A stretch of 64,000 nt of DNA, taken from CBDATA01 sp965215615 (lineage in GTDB: Bacteria > Acidobacteriota > Vicinamibacteria > Marinacidobacterales > Marinacidobacteraceae). Shown in pieces: positions 17,313-27,800 of the stretch. The stretch's first letter is position 1. Every line of letters starts with the position of its first letter. The notes below the pieces were generated by a model. That model was given only the letters and a program-made list of their open reading frames with translations, had not been told where the DNA came from and ran no database searches. The DNA lies in the NCBI GenBank assembly GCA_965215615.1, contig OZ244068.1, positions 62,001-126,000 of the forward strand. The letters are read 5' to 3'. Both the position numbers and the translations under genes were made by a program.

Positions 17313-18295
17313 AGTCGTTCGCGCTCGCCGCCCTGCTCACGGCACCCGTTTCGCAGGAAGCGCGCTTCCTGCTGGTCGGAGACACCGGCTCCGGGAATGC
17401 GACTGCGCACGCGGTGGCAGCAGCGCTCGGAGACCACGCCGGGCAGGCGGGCGCGGCCCACGTCTTCTTTCTGGGCGACAACGTCTATGAGGAAGGGGAA
17501 GCGGAACAGATCGAGCCGCGCTTCCTCGATGTCTATCGGGGTGTCTTCGCGCTCGGGGTCACCCCCCACGCCGCTCTCGGCAACCACGATGTCGAGAACT
17601 GCCGGGGATCGGACCGTCATCCGGTTCCCCGGGACGGTGCCGCCTACGCCCCGGCGGCGGACTGCTGGGTGGAGGAGCACCTCGATCTCCCGGAATTCGG
17701 GTATCGGCACGGCTTCCGTTACTACTCGGTAGAGGTGGCGGCACCCCTCGTCGAAGTGTTCGTTCTCGATACGAACACGCTCGGCGAAGACCAGAACCGG
17801 CTCGGCCGAGGCGCCGACCAGGCTCAGTTGGAGTGGCTGGACCAGGCGCTCGAACGTTCGACAGCGCGCTGGAAGGTGGTGGCGATGCACCATCCCATGT
17901 ATGCGCCGGAGCGATGTCGCTTTCTCGAATTCGGGTGCCGGGGGCCGGACGAAACGCTCCGCTCCGAATTGGAGCCGATCTTCGTGGAACGCGGGGTGGA
18001 CGTGGTTTTCCAGGCCCATCAGCACTTCTACGCCCGCCTCCATCCCCAGCGCGGCGTTCGCTACTTCGTGACCGGGGCCGGAGGGAAGGATGCGGATTCG
18101 GCGCGCCCGGACCGGACCGCCGTCTGGCGCGACGACCGGGGCGCTTTCAACCACTTCATGGCGGCGCGGGTGACCGGGGAGAGCTTCGGCTACTGTGTCG
18201 TGGATCTCGCGGGTGAAATCCGCGACCGCGGATCATTCCTCCACCGGGATTCTCCGGAAGGACAGTCCGTCTCCGACCCGTGCGCTTCACCCTGA
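17309..18295 (+). CDS. Calcineurin-like metallophosphoesterase (purple acid phosphatase-like), exported
   Basis: 328-residue phosphoesterase with all metal-ligand blocks: LLVGDTGSG, FFLGDNVY, ALGNHDVEN, VVAMHHPMY and FQAHQHFYA. A short hydrophobic N-terminus (MKSFALAALLTAPVSQ) suggests export. The closest pattern is the tartrate-resistant/purple acid phosphatase branch, although the usual metal-ligand Tyr cannot be confirmed by eye. It would hydrolyse phosphomonoesters at the envelope. It is the fourth gene of the operon that starts at 13153. In other bacteria a phosphoesterase domain is fused to the Omp85-type barrel found here as a separate gene, so the two products probably work together. 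Confidence 0.9.
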   Translation: MKSFALAALLTAPVSQEARFLLVGDTGSGNATAHAVAAALGDHAGQAGAAHVFFLGDNVYEEGEAEQIEPRFLDVYRGVFALGVTPHAALGNHDVENCRGSDRHPVPRDGAAYAPAADCWVEEHLDLPEFGYRHGFRYYSVEVAAPLVEVFVLDTNTLGEDQNRLGRGADQAQLEWLDQALERSTARWKVVAMHHPMYAPERCRFLEFGCRGPDETLRSELEPIFVERGVDVVFQAHQHFYARLHPQRGVRYFVTGAGGKDADSARPDRTAVWRDDRGAFNHFMAARVTGESFGYCVVDLAGEIRDRGSFLHRDSPEGQSVSDPCASP

Positions 18296-20724
18296 ACCCG
18301 GCCGCCGTGCTGCGGTTTCCCGGAGTCGGTCTGGCTCTCGTCCTGATCGGCGGCTCGCCCGCCCTCGCCCAGCCGGATTGCGACCCCTGCACCATCGGAA
18401 CGCTGTTCGAGAGCCCTTCGGAAGCGGCCGAAGCCCTGCGGACGGCCGTCCAGCAGGAAGTCGAAGACCTCGCCGCCCCCCGTTTCCGCGTCGTCTTCCC
18501 GGAGGGTGCCCGGCGAATCGCGGACGGGACCGCTTCCGGAGTCGGCGAGGCAGTGGACCGGCTGCTCGCCGACCCGGCCGTCCACATCGTCCTGACCCAC
18601 GGCCCGATCGCCGCCGCCGCGGTGCGGGCGCGGCTCGGGGAGACACCGCTCCCCAAGCCGGTCATCGCCGCTTTCGTACTGGATGCGGAAGCGGGCGACT
18701 TCCCCATCCAGACGAACGAAGCGGGCGAACGGGTGAGCGGCGTGGAGAACTTCGCCTACCTCACCTTCCCGACCGACCCCGGAGAGATCGCCCGGCTGCG
18801 CGAGGTGGTGCCGTTCGGTCGGTTGACCTACCTGATGGACCGGGGGCTGCTCGCCGCCGCCCCGGACATCGAGGCGCAACTCCGGCAGAACATGGAGGAA
18901 GCCGGAATCGAAGGCCGTTTCGTGGGGGTCGGGGCATCGGCTTCGGAGGCCCTCGCGGCCCTGCCGCCCGACACCGAGGCGGTCTATGTGACGCCGCTGC
19001 CGGAGCTCTTGCCGGGTGAGTTCGATGCGCTCGTCCGGGGCCTGATCGCCCGGAAACTGCCTTCCTTTTCCTATCTGGGCCGCCGCGACGTGGATCGTGG
19101 CCTGCTTGCGAGCCTTTACGTCGAAGCGGATCTCGTGCGGCTGAGCCGCCGGATCGGCCTCCATGTCCAGCGGATCCTGCTCGGCGAAGATGCCGGTTCG
19201 CTGCCGGTGGATTTCCGCCGCCAGGAGCGACTGACGCTCAACATGGCCACCGCCCGCGCCATCGGCATCCATCCCGGCTGGCGGGTGCTGGCCGATGCCG
19301 AGCGGCTTCACGACGAGCTTCCTGCCGATGCCCCCCGGCTCACGCTCGCTTCCGCCGTCCGCGAGGCGCTCCGCGCCAACCGGGAACTGCTCGCGCAGGA
19401 TCGGGCGGTCGAGGCCGGACTCGGTGTGGTCCGGTCGGCGCGCGCACCGCTTCTTCCGCAGGTTTCCGCTTCCTCCCAGATCAACCGGGTGGACGCGGAC
19501 CGGGCGGCGGGTTCTTTCGGCATCCTGCCGGAATGGAGCGCGACCGGAGCGCTTTCGCTTTCCTGGTCGCTCTTTTCGGACCGGGATCGGGCAGCTTCGG
19601 AGATCGAGCGGCAGGGGCAGGTTTCCCGGGAGCAGGCACGCGAGGAACTCCGGCTCGACATCGCCCACGCCGCCGCGGTCGCGTATCTGAACGTGCTGCG
19701 CGCCGCCACCTTCGAGCGGATCCAGCGGGAGAATCTGGGCCGCACCCGGGTGCATCTGGCTCTGGCCCGGTCGCGCCGCGAAATCGGTGTCGCCCGCGCC
19801 ACCGAGGTGGTTCGCTGGGAGAGCCAGCTCGCCAACCACCGCAAGGCGGTCATCGAAGCCGGGGCGACGCTCGAAGTGGCCCGGATCGAGCTCAACCGGC
19901 TGCGGGACCGCCCGCTCGAAGAGGCCTTCGCGACCACCGAAACCGGCCTCGACGCGCCCGAAATCCTGGCGAGCGCCGCCTTCCTCGACGAGGAGGTGGA
20001 CACCCCCTTCGCGTTTGCCTTGCTTCGCGACTTCATGGCGGTGGAGGCGGCCGCCGCTTCGCCGGAACTGCGGGGGCTCGATGCTGCGATCGCCGCCAGC
20101 GAAAGGGCGCTTTTGGCCGCCCGCCGGGCGTTCTGGGCCCCCACGGTCACGACGTTCGGCGAGCTCGGTACCTCCCGCTCCGCGGAAGCCTCATCGGGTC
20201 TCGATCTCTTCCCCGACACGGCGGCAACCGAGCCGAACGCTCTCGACTGGTCGGTCGGGCTTTCGGCTTCGCTGCCGCTTTTCGCCGGTGGCGGCCGCTT
20301 CGGTGAACGGATCCGGGCTCGCGAGGAACTGGCCGGGCTCCGTTTCCGGCGACGGTCGGTCGAACAGTTCATCGAACAGCGGCTCCGGTCCGCTCTCCAT
20401 TTCGCCGCCGCTTCCTTCACGGGGATCGGCCTCGCCGAGGAAGCGGCCGTCGCCGCCCGCCGCAACCGGGAACTGGTGACCGATGCCTACGAGCAGGGAG
20501 CGGTCTCCATCCTCGATCTCATCGATGCCCAGAACACCGCGCTGCTCGCCGAAGAGAGCGCCGCGACCGCCGTCCACGACTACCTGCTCGACCTGATGGA
20601 TGCCCATCGGGCGGGTGGTCGGATCGAGATCTTCGTGGATTCCCCCGATGCCTCCGGCTTCGTCGAGCGGGTGCGCGCCTACTTCCGGGACGCGGGGTAC
20701 GAGTCCCGTTCGGAGCAAGAATGA
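18280..20724 (+). CDS. ABC substrate-binding-like domain fused to TolC outer-membrane channel
   Basis: 814-residue protein joining two domains normally on separate chains. After a signal peptide (GVGLALVLIGGSPALAQ), residues 40-335 match the ABC_sub_bind (PF04392-type) periplasmic binding fold: VHIVLTHGPIAAAAV, a second lobe through RRDVDRGLLASLYVE, and the typical ending RLTLNMATARAIGIHP. Residues 345-800 form a TolC/OEP channel with two repeats (LTLASAVREALRANRELLAQ and AVSILDLIDAQNTALLAEES). It starts with GTG 16 bases inside the phosphoesterase gene and overlaps the adaptor gene by 4 bases. The fused domain could sense or capture the pump's substrate near the channel mouth. Confidence 0.87.
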   Translation: MRFTLNPAAVLRFPGVGLALVLIGGSPALAQPDCDPCTIGTLFESPSEAAEALRTAVQQEVEDLAAPRFRVVFPEGARRIADGTASGVGEAVDRLLADPAVHIVLTHGPIAAAAVRARLGETPLPKPVIAAFVLDAEAGDFPIQTNEAGERVSGVENFAYLTFPTDPGEIARLREVVPFGRLTYLMDRGLLAAAPDIEAQLRQNMEEAGIEGRFVGVGASASEALAALPPDTEAVYVTPLPELLPGEFDALVRGLIARKLPSFSYLGRRDVDRGLLASLYVEADLVRLSRRIGLHVQRILLGEDAGSLPVDFRRQERLTLNMATARAIGIHPGWRVLADAERLHDELPADAPRLTLASAVREALRANRELLAQDRAVEAGLGVVRSARAPLLPQVSASSQINRVDADRAAGSFGILPEWSATGALSLSWSLFSDRDRAASEIERQGQVSREQAREELRLDIAHAAAVAYLNVLRAATFERIQRENLGRTRVHLALARSRREIGVARATEVVRWESQLANHRKAVIEAGATLEVARIELNRLRDRPLEEAFATTETGLDAPEILASAAFLDEEVDTPFAFALLRDFMAVEAAAASPELRGLDAAIAASERALLAARRAFWAPTVTTFGELGTSRSAEASSGLDLFPDTAATEPNALDWSVGLSASLPLFAGGGRFGERIRAREELAGLRFRRRSVEQFIEQRLRSALHFAAASFTGIGLAEEAAVAARRNRELVTDAYEQGAVSILDLIDAQNTALLAEESAATAVHDYLLDLMDAHRAGGRIEIFVDSPDASGFVERVRAYFRDAGYESRSEQE

Positions 20725-21821
20725 TCCGTCGTCACGAACGCTTCCTTTTCGCTGCCGGCTTCGCCGCGCTGCTCGGTGCCTGCGCCGAACCGCCTCCGCC
20801 CGAGCCGGTCGTCCGGCCGGTGCGCTCCGTCGTGGTCGAAGCGGCGAGCGCGGAACGGTCCCGGTCGTTTTCCGGGGTGGCCCGCGCCGGAGTCGAGTCC
20901 ACCTTGAGCTTCCGGGTGACCGGTGCCGTCTCCCGGGTCGCGGTCCGGATCGGAGATTCGGTGGAGGAAGGCGCGCTGCTCGCCGAGCTGGACCCGGTGG
21001 ATTACGGGCTTCAGGTCCGCGAGGCCGAAGCCGGCCTCCGTCAGGCCGAGGCGCGGGCCCGGAATGCCGATGCCGAACTGCGGCGGGTGCGCAACCTCTT
21101 CGAGAACGATGGTGCGGCGCGGACCGACCTCGATGCGGCCCTGTCGGCCGCCGATTCGGCGAAGGCGCTCGCCGAGGCCGAAGCGCAGCGGCTCGACCTC
21201 GCCCGTCGCCGGCTGGGTTTCGTCCGGCTGACCGCTCCGTTTTCGGGCGCGGTCGCCGCGCTGCATGTGGAAGAAAACGAGAACGTGTCCCCCGGCGCTC
21301 CGGTCATGACGCTTGCCGGAGAAGGCGCGGCGGAGGTGGGTTTCGCGGTTCCGGAGGCGCTGATCCGCGAAATCCGCGCCGGGATGCCGGCCACCATCCG
21401 CTTCGATGCGATTCCGGATGAGGAGTTCGAAGGAGTGGTCACCGAGGTCGGAGTCGCGAGCACTGCGGTGGGGACGACCTTTCCGGTCACCGTGCGCGTC
21501 GCCGGGGAACAGGAGGAGGTCCGCTCCGGGATGGCGGCGGTCGTCGGGATCGTCTTCGCGGAAGAGACATCCGGCCCCCTGTTCATCTTGCCCGGACATG
21601 CGGTCGGCGAAGACCGGACCGGCCGTTTCGTCTTCGTGGCCCAGCCGACGGGTGACGGGCTCGCGACGGTGCGGAAGCGGCCGGTGACCGTCGCCGGCTT
21701 CGCGGCGGGGGGAATCGGGGTGACTCGTGGGGTCGAGAACGGAGACCACGTGGTGACCGCGGGGCTCGGCCGGCTCCAGGATGGAGACATCGTGAGGCTC
21801 GTTCCCGACGGAGTCCGCTGA
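20721..21821 (+). CDS. RND periplasmic adaptor lipoprotein (second efflux operon)
   Basis: 366-residue membrane fusion protein. It has a lipobox (FAALLGAC-A), a lipoyl/barrel region RSFSGVARAGVESTLSFRVT then GDSVEEGALLAELDPVDYGL, a hairpin of about residues 95-165 (VREAEAGLRQAEARARNADA), and the second lipoyl half VRLTAPFSGAVAALHVEENE. It is only weakly similar to the adaptor at 398-1498, so it is not a recent duplicate. Overlap of 4 bases with the TolC fusion and a 1-base gap to the permease show a single pump operon in the order channel-adaptor-permease. Confidence 0.93.
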   Translation: MIRRHERFLFAAGFAALLGACAEPPPPEPVVRPVRSVVVEAASAERSRSFSGVARAGVESTLSFRVTGAVSRVAVRIGDSVEEGALLAELDPVDYGLQVREAEAGLRQAEARARNADAELRRVRNLFENDGAARTDLDAALSAADSAKALAEAEAQRLDLARRRLGFVRLTAPFSGAVAALHVEENENVSPGAPVMTLAGEGAAEVGFAVPEALIREIRAGMPATIRFDAIPDEEFEGVVTEVGVASTAVGTTFPVTVRVAGEQEEVRSGMAAVVGIVFAEETSGPLFILPGHAVGEDRTGRFVFVAQPTGDGLATVRKRPVTVAGFAAGGIGVTRGVENGDHVVTAGLGRLQDGDIVRLVPDGVR

Positions 21822-21822
21822 C

Positions 21823-24800
21823 ATGGACCTGACCCGGGCGGCCATCGAGAACAACCGGATCACCGCGGTGGCGCTGGTCGTCATCCTGGCCGGCGGCGCG
21901 GCCGCCTACCAGACCCTGTCGCGCGCCGAGGACCCCGGCTTCACGGTGCGGGCCGCCATGGTCTCGACTTCCTTCCCGGGCGCGAGCCCCGAGCGGGTCG
22001 AACAACTGGTCACCGATCCCATCGAAAAGGCGATCCAGGAGCTCCCGCAGGTGGACTCGGTCACCTCCATCTCCAAGACCGGCTCCTCCGTCGTCATGGT
22101 GAACGTCGGCGACGAGTTCGACGAGATGCGGCCGATCTGGGACGGGCTGCGGCGGAAGGTGGACCGGGTGGAGCTTCCGGCCGGGGTGTCGCCGCCCCGG
22201 GTGAACGACGAGTTCGGGGACATCTTCGGGATCGTCGTGTCCCTCGTGGGAGACGGCTTTTCCTACCGGGAGCTGAAGCAGGCCGCCGACGAGGCGCGGG
22301 ACGAGCTGCTCCGCATCGGCGATGTCGCGAAAGTGGATATCTACGGGGCGCAGAGCGAGCGGATCTTCGTGGACTACGACAACGCCCGGCTCGCGGAGTT
22401 CGGGATTTCGCCCCTTCAGCTCCAGGCGATCCTCGCGAGCGCCAACATCGTCATCCCCGGCGGCGACATCCGCGCCGGAGTGGAGCGCATCGCCCTCGAA
22501 CCCACCGGCAACTTCGAGTCGCTCGACGACCTCGGCCGCACGGTGGTGACCTCGCCGGGACGCTCCGAGGTCTTCTTCCTCGAAGATCTGGTGGATATCT
22601 CGCGCGGCTATCTGGATCCGCCTTCGAGTCGGGTCTTCGTTTCCGGGGAGCCGGCGCTCGCCCTCGCGATCTCCATGCGGGAGGGCGGCAACATCATCAC
22701 GCTCGGCGACCAGGTCCGAAGCGAAATCGAGCGCCTCGAAGCCGGCTATCCCATCGGGATGGATTTCGATTTCGTTGCGTTCCAGCCGGAGATCGTCGAA
22801 CAGAAGGTCGAGGAGTTCGTCGGCAGCCTCGTACAGGCCATCGCCATCGTCCTCGGAGTGATGCTCCTCTTTTTGGGCCTTCGGACCGGCCTCGTGGTAG
22901 CGAGCCTCGTGCCGACCGCGATGGTCATGGCGCTGATGGTCATGGGGTTTTTCGGCATCGGGCTGGACCAGATGTCGCTCGCGGCGCTCATCATCGCTCT
23001 CGGGATGCTGGTGGACAACGCGATCGTGATGGCGGAATCCATCATGGTCCAGATGGCCGCCGGGCGGCCGCGGCTCGAAGCGGCGGTGAGCTCCGCCCGC
23101 GAACTGCGGATCCCCCTGCTGATTTCGTCGCTGACGACCGCTGCCGCCTTCCTGCCCATCGCCCTCGCGGAATCCACCACCGGGGAATACACGGCGCCGC
23201 TGTTCTGGGTCATCGCCATCACGCTGCTTTCCTCGTGGCTGCTGGCTCTGACCATGACCCCGCTGCTCTGCACCCTGTTCCTCAAGGTCCGGCCGGTTGC
23301 TCCGGCAGATCGCCATGCGGGACGGCTCTACCGCTTCTACCGCGTCGCGCTGCTCGGGATGCTGCGCCACCGGGCGCTGACCCTCGTTCTCGTGGCCGGA
23401 GTCTTCGTCCTGGCGCTCTTCGGGCTCGGCGCGGTTCCGTCCGCGTTCTTCCCGCCCTCGGACCGGGCCACCTTCACCGCGAGCTACGAGCTCCCCGCCG
23501 ACACCTCCATCGAGCGTACGGTCGAGATCATCGAGGCCGTGGACACCTTCCTTCTCGAAGAGCTCGCGGCGCGAGGGGATCGCCCGGAAGGCGTGACGAA
23601 CTGGGTGACCTACGTCGGGAACGGCGGGCCGCGCTTCTACCTCGCCCACAATCCGGAGCCGCCCAACCCGCAGTATGCGTTTTCGCTCCTGAACGCGACG
23701 GGCACCGAAGTCATCACCCGGGATCTCATGCCGCGCCTCGCCGCCTTCAGCCGGGAGCATTTTCCGGAACTGGAGACGACCCTCGGGCTCATGCGGCTCG
23801 GGCCACCGGTCGCCGCTCCGGTGGAGGTGCGGCTCTCGGGCCGCGACACCGAAACGCTCTTCGCCATCGTGGACGAACTGAAGGCCGTCCTCCGCGCCAT
23901 GCCGGAGACGACCTCGGTCACCGACGACTGGGGCATGTTCGGCAAGAAACTGGTGGTGGAGGTGGACCAGCCCCGCGCCCGGCGAGCCGGGGTTTCGAGC
24001 CAGGATGTCGCGATCTCGTTGCAGACTGCGCTTTCCGGACTCGAGATCACCCAGTACCGGGAGGGAGAGACCGCCATCCCGGTGGCACTTCGCTCGACCT
24101 TCGCGGGCCGCGCCGACCTGACCGGGCTCGACAGCCTGAACGTCTATTCGCAGTCGGGGCGGGCGGTCCCGCTCCTTCAGGTCGCCGATGCCTCCCTCGT
24201 CTGGGAGCCGGCGCTGATCCGCCGCCGCGACCAGCTCAAGACGGTCACGGTCTCCACCGAACTCGAAGCGGGTGCGACCGCTTCCTCGGTGGTGGCGCGG
24301 TTGCTGCCGTGGATCGAGGCCGCCGAGGCGGACTGGCCGCTCGGCTACCGCTACGAATTCGGCGGCGAGGCAGAGTCTTCGGCGGAGGCGAACCGTTCGG
24401 TCACCGAACAGGCACCGCTGGCCGGGCTCATCATCCTGCTGCTCCTCGTCAGCCAGTTCAATTCGCTCCGCCGGACCGCGATCATCCTGCTCACCATCCC
24501 GCTCGGGATCATCGGGGTGACCGCCGGCCTGCTCCTGATGCAGTCCTACTTCGGCTTCATGACCCTGCTCGGGATCATCGCGCTTGCCGGGGTCATCATC
24601 AACAACGCGATCGTGCTCATCGACCGCATCGGCATCGAGACGAAAGAGAATGGCCTCGCCCCGCCGGATGCCATCGTCGAGGCTTCGCTCTCCCGTTTCC
24701 GCCCCATCATGCTCACTACCGCCACCACCGTCGCCGGGTTGCTGCCGCTCTGGTTCGGGGGCGGGCCGATGTGGGAGCCGATGGCCATCGCCATCATCTT

Positions 24801-24885
24801 CGGGCTGATCGGCGCGACGACGCTCACCCTCGGCGTGGTCCCGGTGCTCTATTCGACCCTGTTCCGGGTCCGCTTCGAACGCTGA
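21823..24885 (+). CDS. RND efflux permease (second operon), full length
   Basis: 1020-residue proton-driven exporter of the AcrB-related group. The typical start (MDLTRAAIENNRITAVALVV) is followed by VSTSFPGASPERVEQLVTDP. The proton-relay helix 4 has GMLVDNAIVMAESI, and the symmetric second half ends in helices with GIIALAGVIINNAIVLIDRI and a final GATTLTLGVVPVLYSTLF. Both large porter loops and twelve hydrophobic segments are present, so the gene appears intact. The substrate is unknown. The autotransporter-like gene begins 10 bases downstream and may belong to the same transcript. Confidence 0.95.
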   Translation: MDLTRAAIENNRITAVALVVILAGGAAAYQTLSRAEDPGFTVRAAMVSTSFPGASPERVEQLVTDPIEKAIQELPQVDSVTSISKTGSSVVMVNVGDEFDEMRPIWDGLRRKVDRVELPAGVSPPRVNDEFGDIFGIVVSLVGDGFSYRELKQAADEARDELLRIGDVAKVDIYGAQSERIFVDYDNARLAEFGISPLQLQAILASANIVIPGGDIRAGVERIALEPTGNFESLDDLGRTVVTSPGRSEVFFLEDLVDISRGYLDPPSSRVFVSGEPALALAISMREGGNIITLGDQVRSEIERLEAGYPIGMDFDFVAFQPEIVEQKVEEFVGSLVQAIAIVLGVMLLFLGLRTGLVVASLVPTAMVMALMVMGFFGIGLDQMSLAALIIALGMLVDNAIVMAESIMVQMAAGRPRLEAAVSSARELRIPLLISSLTTAAAFLPIALAESTTGEYTAPLFWVIAITLLSSWLLALTMTPLLCTLFLKVRPVAPADRHAGRLYRFYRVALLGMLRHRALTLVLVAGVFVLALFGLGAVPSAFFPPSDRATFTASYELPADTSIERTVEIIEAVDTFLLEELAARGDRPEGVTNWVTYVGNGGPRFYLAHNPEPPNPQYAFSLLNATGTEVITRDLMPRLAAFSREHFPELETTLGLMRLGPPVAAPVEVRLSGRDTETLFAIVDELKAVLRAMPETTSVTDDWGMFGKKLVVEVDQPRARRAGVSSQDVAISLQTALSGLEITQYREGETAIPVALRSTFAGRADLTGLDSLNVYSQSGRAVPLLQVADASLVWEPALIRRRDQLKTVTVSTELEAGATASSVVARLLPWIEAAEADWPLGYRYEFGGEAESSAEANRSVTEQAPLAGLIILLLLVSQFNSLRRTAIILLTIPLGIIGVTAGLLLMQSYFGFMTLLGIIALAGVIINNAIVLIDRIGIETKENGLAPPDAIVEASLSRFRPIMLTTATTVAGLLPLWFGGGPMWEPMAIAIIFGLIGATTLTLGVVPVLYSTLFRVRFER

Positions 24886-24895
24886 CCTCCCCGTC

Positions 24896-27800
24896 GTGAT
24901 CCTGCCCTGTTCCCTGCGGCGAGGGCTTCCCGTCCTGCTGCTTGCGGCTCTTTTCGGCGGTCCGGCCGCGACTCCGGCCCAAACCACCCGGGTGCTGGTC
25001 AGCAATATCGGCCAGCCGATTCCGACTATTGGCGGCTCGAGCGCCATCGCAGCCACCGGGGTCTCCCTCGACCACGCCCAGCAGTTCACTACCGGCAGCA
25101 GCGGTCGGGGCTACCTGCTGAACAACGTCGAAATCCAATTCGGCCGATTCGATACCGGCTTCAATTTCTCGGTGTCCATCCGAAGAAATGCGAGTGGCGT
25201 GCCCGGTGCCGTCCTCGGCACCCTGTCCAACCCCACGTTCACTTCGTTCACGACCAACAGGGTGCTGACATTCACCGCTTCCGGGAGCGGCATCGCCCTC
25301 GCGGCGAACACTTCGTACTGGGTCGTTCTCGATGTGACCGGCAACGTCGGCAACAGGGCCGCCACCTGGCGGGTCACCCGGGATACGGACGAAGATGCCG
25401 GCAAGGCGGCCGGCTGGAGCCTCGCCAACATGCACCGGATTCGGCAGAACACCGCCGGTGCCACGTGGATCGTCTTTTCTTCCAACTCCATTCTCAAGCT
25501 CCGCATCAACGGCTCGATCGTCCCCCTCCCCACGGTCACGATCGCCCGCGTCGCCTCGCCGGTCACCGAAGGGACGGCCGCCCAATTCACCGTCAGCCGC
25601 ACCGGCGCGACGACAGCGGCGCTTTCGGTGCAGCTCGGGGTCTCCGAGAACGGCACCGGCGGGCGGGATTTCGTGGCATCGACCGACGAGGGCAGCAAGA
25701 CGTTCTCCATCCCCTCCGGTTCCGCCTCCGCCACGTATTCCGTAGCGACAGTGGGGGACACGACCGACGAGCCGAACGGCGCGGTGACCGTGACGGTGAA
25801 CACGGACAACGCCTACACGGTCGGAACCGCCGCCTCGGCCACGGTGACGGTGAACGACAACGATGCCACCACCAGTGCGGTGACCGGAAATACGGCGGCG
25901 GTAGTCGAGGGTGGGTCCAAGACCTTCGCCGTGAGCGTCGGGCGGGCGCTCCGGGCCGGGGAGTCGCTCGCGATTCCGCTGAACTTCACCGGCTCTGCCG
26001 TGAAGGGGACGGACTACTCGCTCGCGTGCGCCACAGCCACCGGCGTCGCCTGCAACTTCGCCGCGAACGAGCGGGTGACCTTCACCGGAAGCGACGGGGG
26101 CTCGGCGACGAGCGTGACCGTGACCCTTTCGGCCACGAGCGACAACGTGGCGGAGCCGGCCGCCGAAACGGTGAACGTCAACCCCGATACGCCGGTGCCG
26201 GGCGGCCTCAGCGGGAACGCGGCAGCCACGACCGACAGCTTCGCCGAATTCCGCATCCACGACGCGACCCCGCCGTCGCTCGATCTTTCGGCCGCCTCGC
26301 TCCGGCTTTCGGAAAACACAAGCGCGAACTACACGGTGGCGCTCGACGCCGCGCCCATCCAGAACGTGACGGTGGCGATCACCCGGGGCGGTACGGAGAG
26401 CGGTGCGGCCACCATCAGCCCGGCGTCGCTGACCTTCACCACGACCAACTGGAGCACGGCCCGGACGGTGACGGTCACCGGCGCGGACGAAGAGGCCCGG
26501 CACCGCGACCGCTCGCTGACTCTCAACCACGCGGTTTCTTCGACCGATACCCGGTACGGCGGAACCTTCCCGTCCGCGGCCGTCGCGGTCGAAGTGCTGG
26601 ATGCACCGGAGCTGGATGCCTTCGAGCCCTTCGGATACGCGCCGAAGGCGGGCAACGGGAACCGCCGCCGGCGTGCGGAGGAGCCGATGTCGGAGTTCTG
26701 GCACCTGCGCCGGGACGTGCTGGTCGCCGAGGCGCTCGACTACGCGATCGCGCTCTCCAACCCTCCGGTCGGAGGGAACGTGACCGTGACCGCATCGGTC
26801 GCCGATTTCACCGAGGCCGGGCTGGCGCTGACCCGGAACGGAACCCCGCAGTCGAGTCTGACGCTGACCTTCACCGGCGACCCGACCCCCGGCGGTGCCT
26901 GCGACACCCCGCGGGGCAGCGAAGGCGCGAGCGGCTCCTGGCAGTGCTGGCGCAAGGTCTGGATCCTCCGCAAGCTACCGAACAGCCAGAGTGGCTGCAC
27001 CGACATCACCCACACCGCCTCGGGCGGAGGTGTCCGTACTGCCACGACTGCGGAAATCGGCACCGTCCGCGCCCAGATCCCGAGCCTGCCCATGCAGCGG
27101 GGCGGGTCGCTGCCCTGCCGGTACATCGACTTGAGCGCCTACCCGTCCCTGTCGCCGGAACTGCGGGCGAGGCAGGGTTCGCTGCCGCAAAATGCCGAAG
27201 GATCGAAACCGGGAACCGGCGGCGAGCAACCCTCCGCGCTCTTCAGCGATGCAGTGGTCGTACAACCGGTGTTCGAGGGCGAAAAAGCCACGATCGTCAT
27301 CGACCTCGGCCGGGCGCTGAAGAAGGGCGAACGGGTGGAGCTGGCTCTCGCCTTCTCCGGCGCGACGCCGGGCGAGGACTTTGCGCTCGCGCTGCCGTCC
27401 GGAGGCAACCGGGGCGTATCGTTCGAGGCGGATGCTCCTCCGGTGCTCGTTTTCACCGAAGGAGTGAGGACCGCGGAACTTCAGCTCACCGCGCTCGAAG
27501 ACGAGGTCTTCGAACAGGAAGTGCTCGAAGTGTCCTTCGGGACGATGCGCCGCAGTGTCGAGGGAGCGGAAGACGAGGTCACGAACCCGGAGGGCAGCCT
27601 GCTGTTCGCGCTGATCGATGCCACCGGCCCGCCGCTGACCATCACCGGCCTCGCCGACGCGAGCGTTGAGGAGAACGTCGTCTGGTCGGCCGATCCGCTT
27701 CTCGAAGGAGTGACCGGGACGGTGAGCTGGACGCTCGCCGGGGCGGATGCCGCGCGCTTCGAGTTCGACGAGACGACCGGAGCGGTCACCCTCCCGGCGC

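Noticed and set aside
21583..25089. A 1168-codon minus-strand open frame
   Set aside because: Antisense to the RND permease; its product is Arg/Asp/Glu/His-rich low-complexity sequence with no family match.
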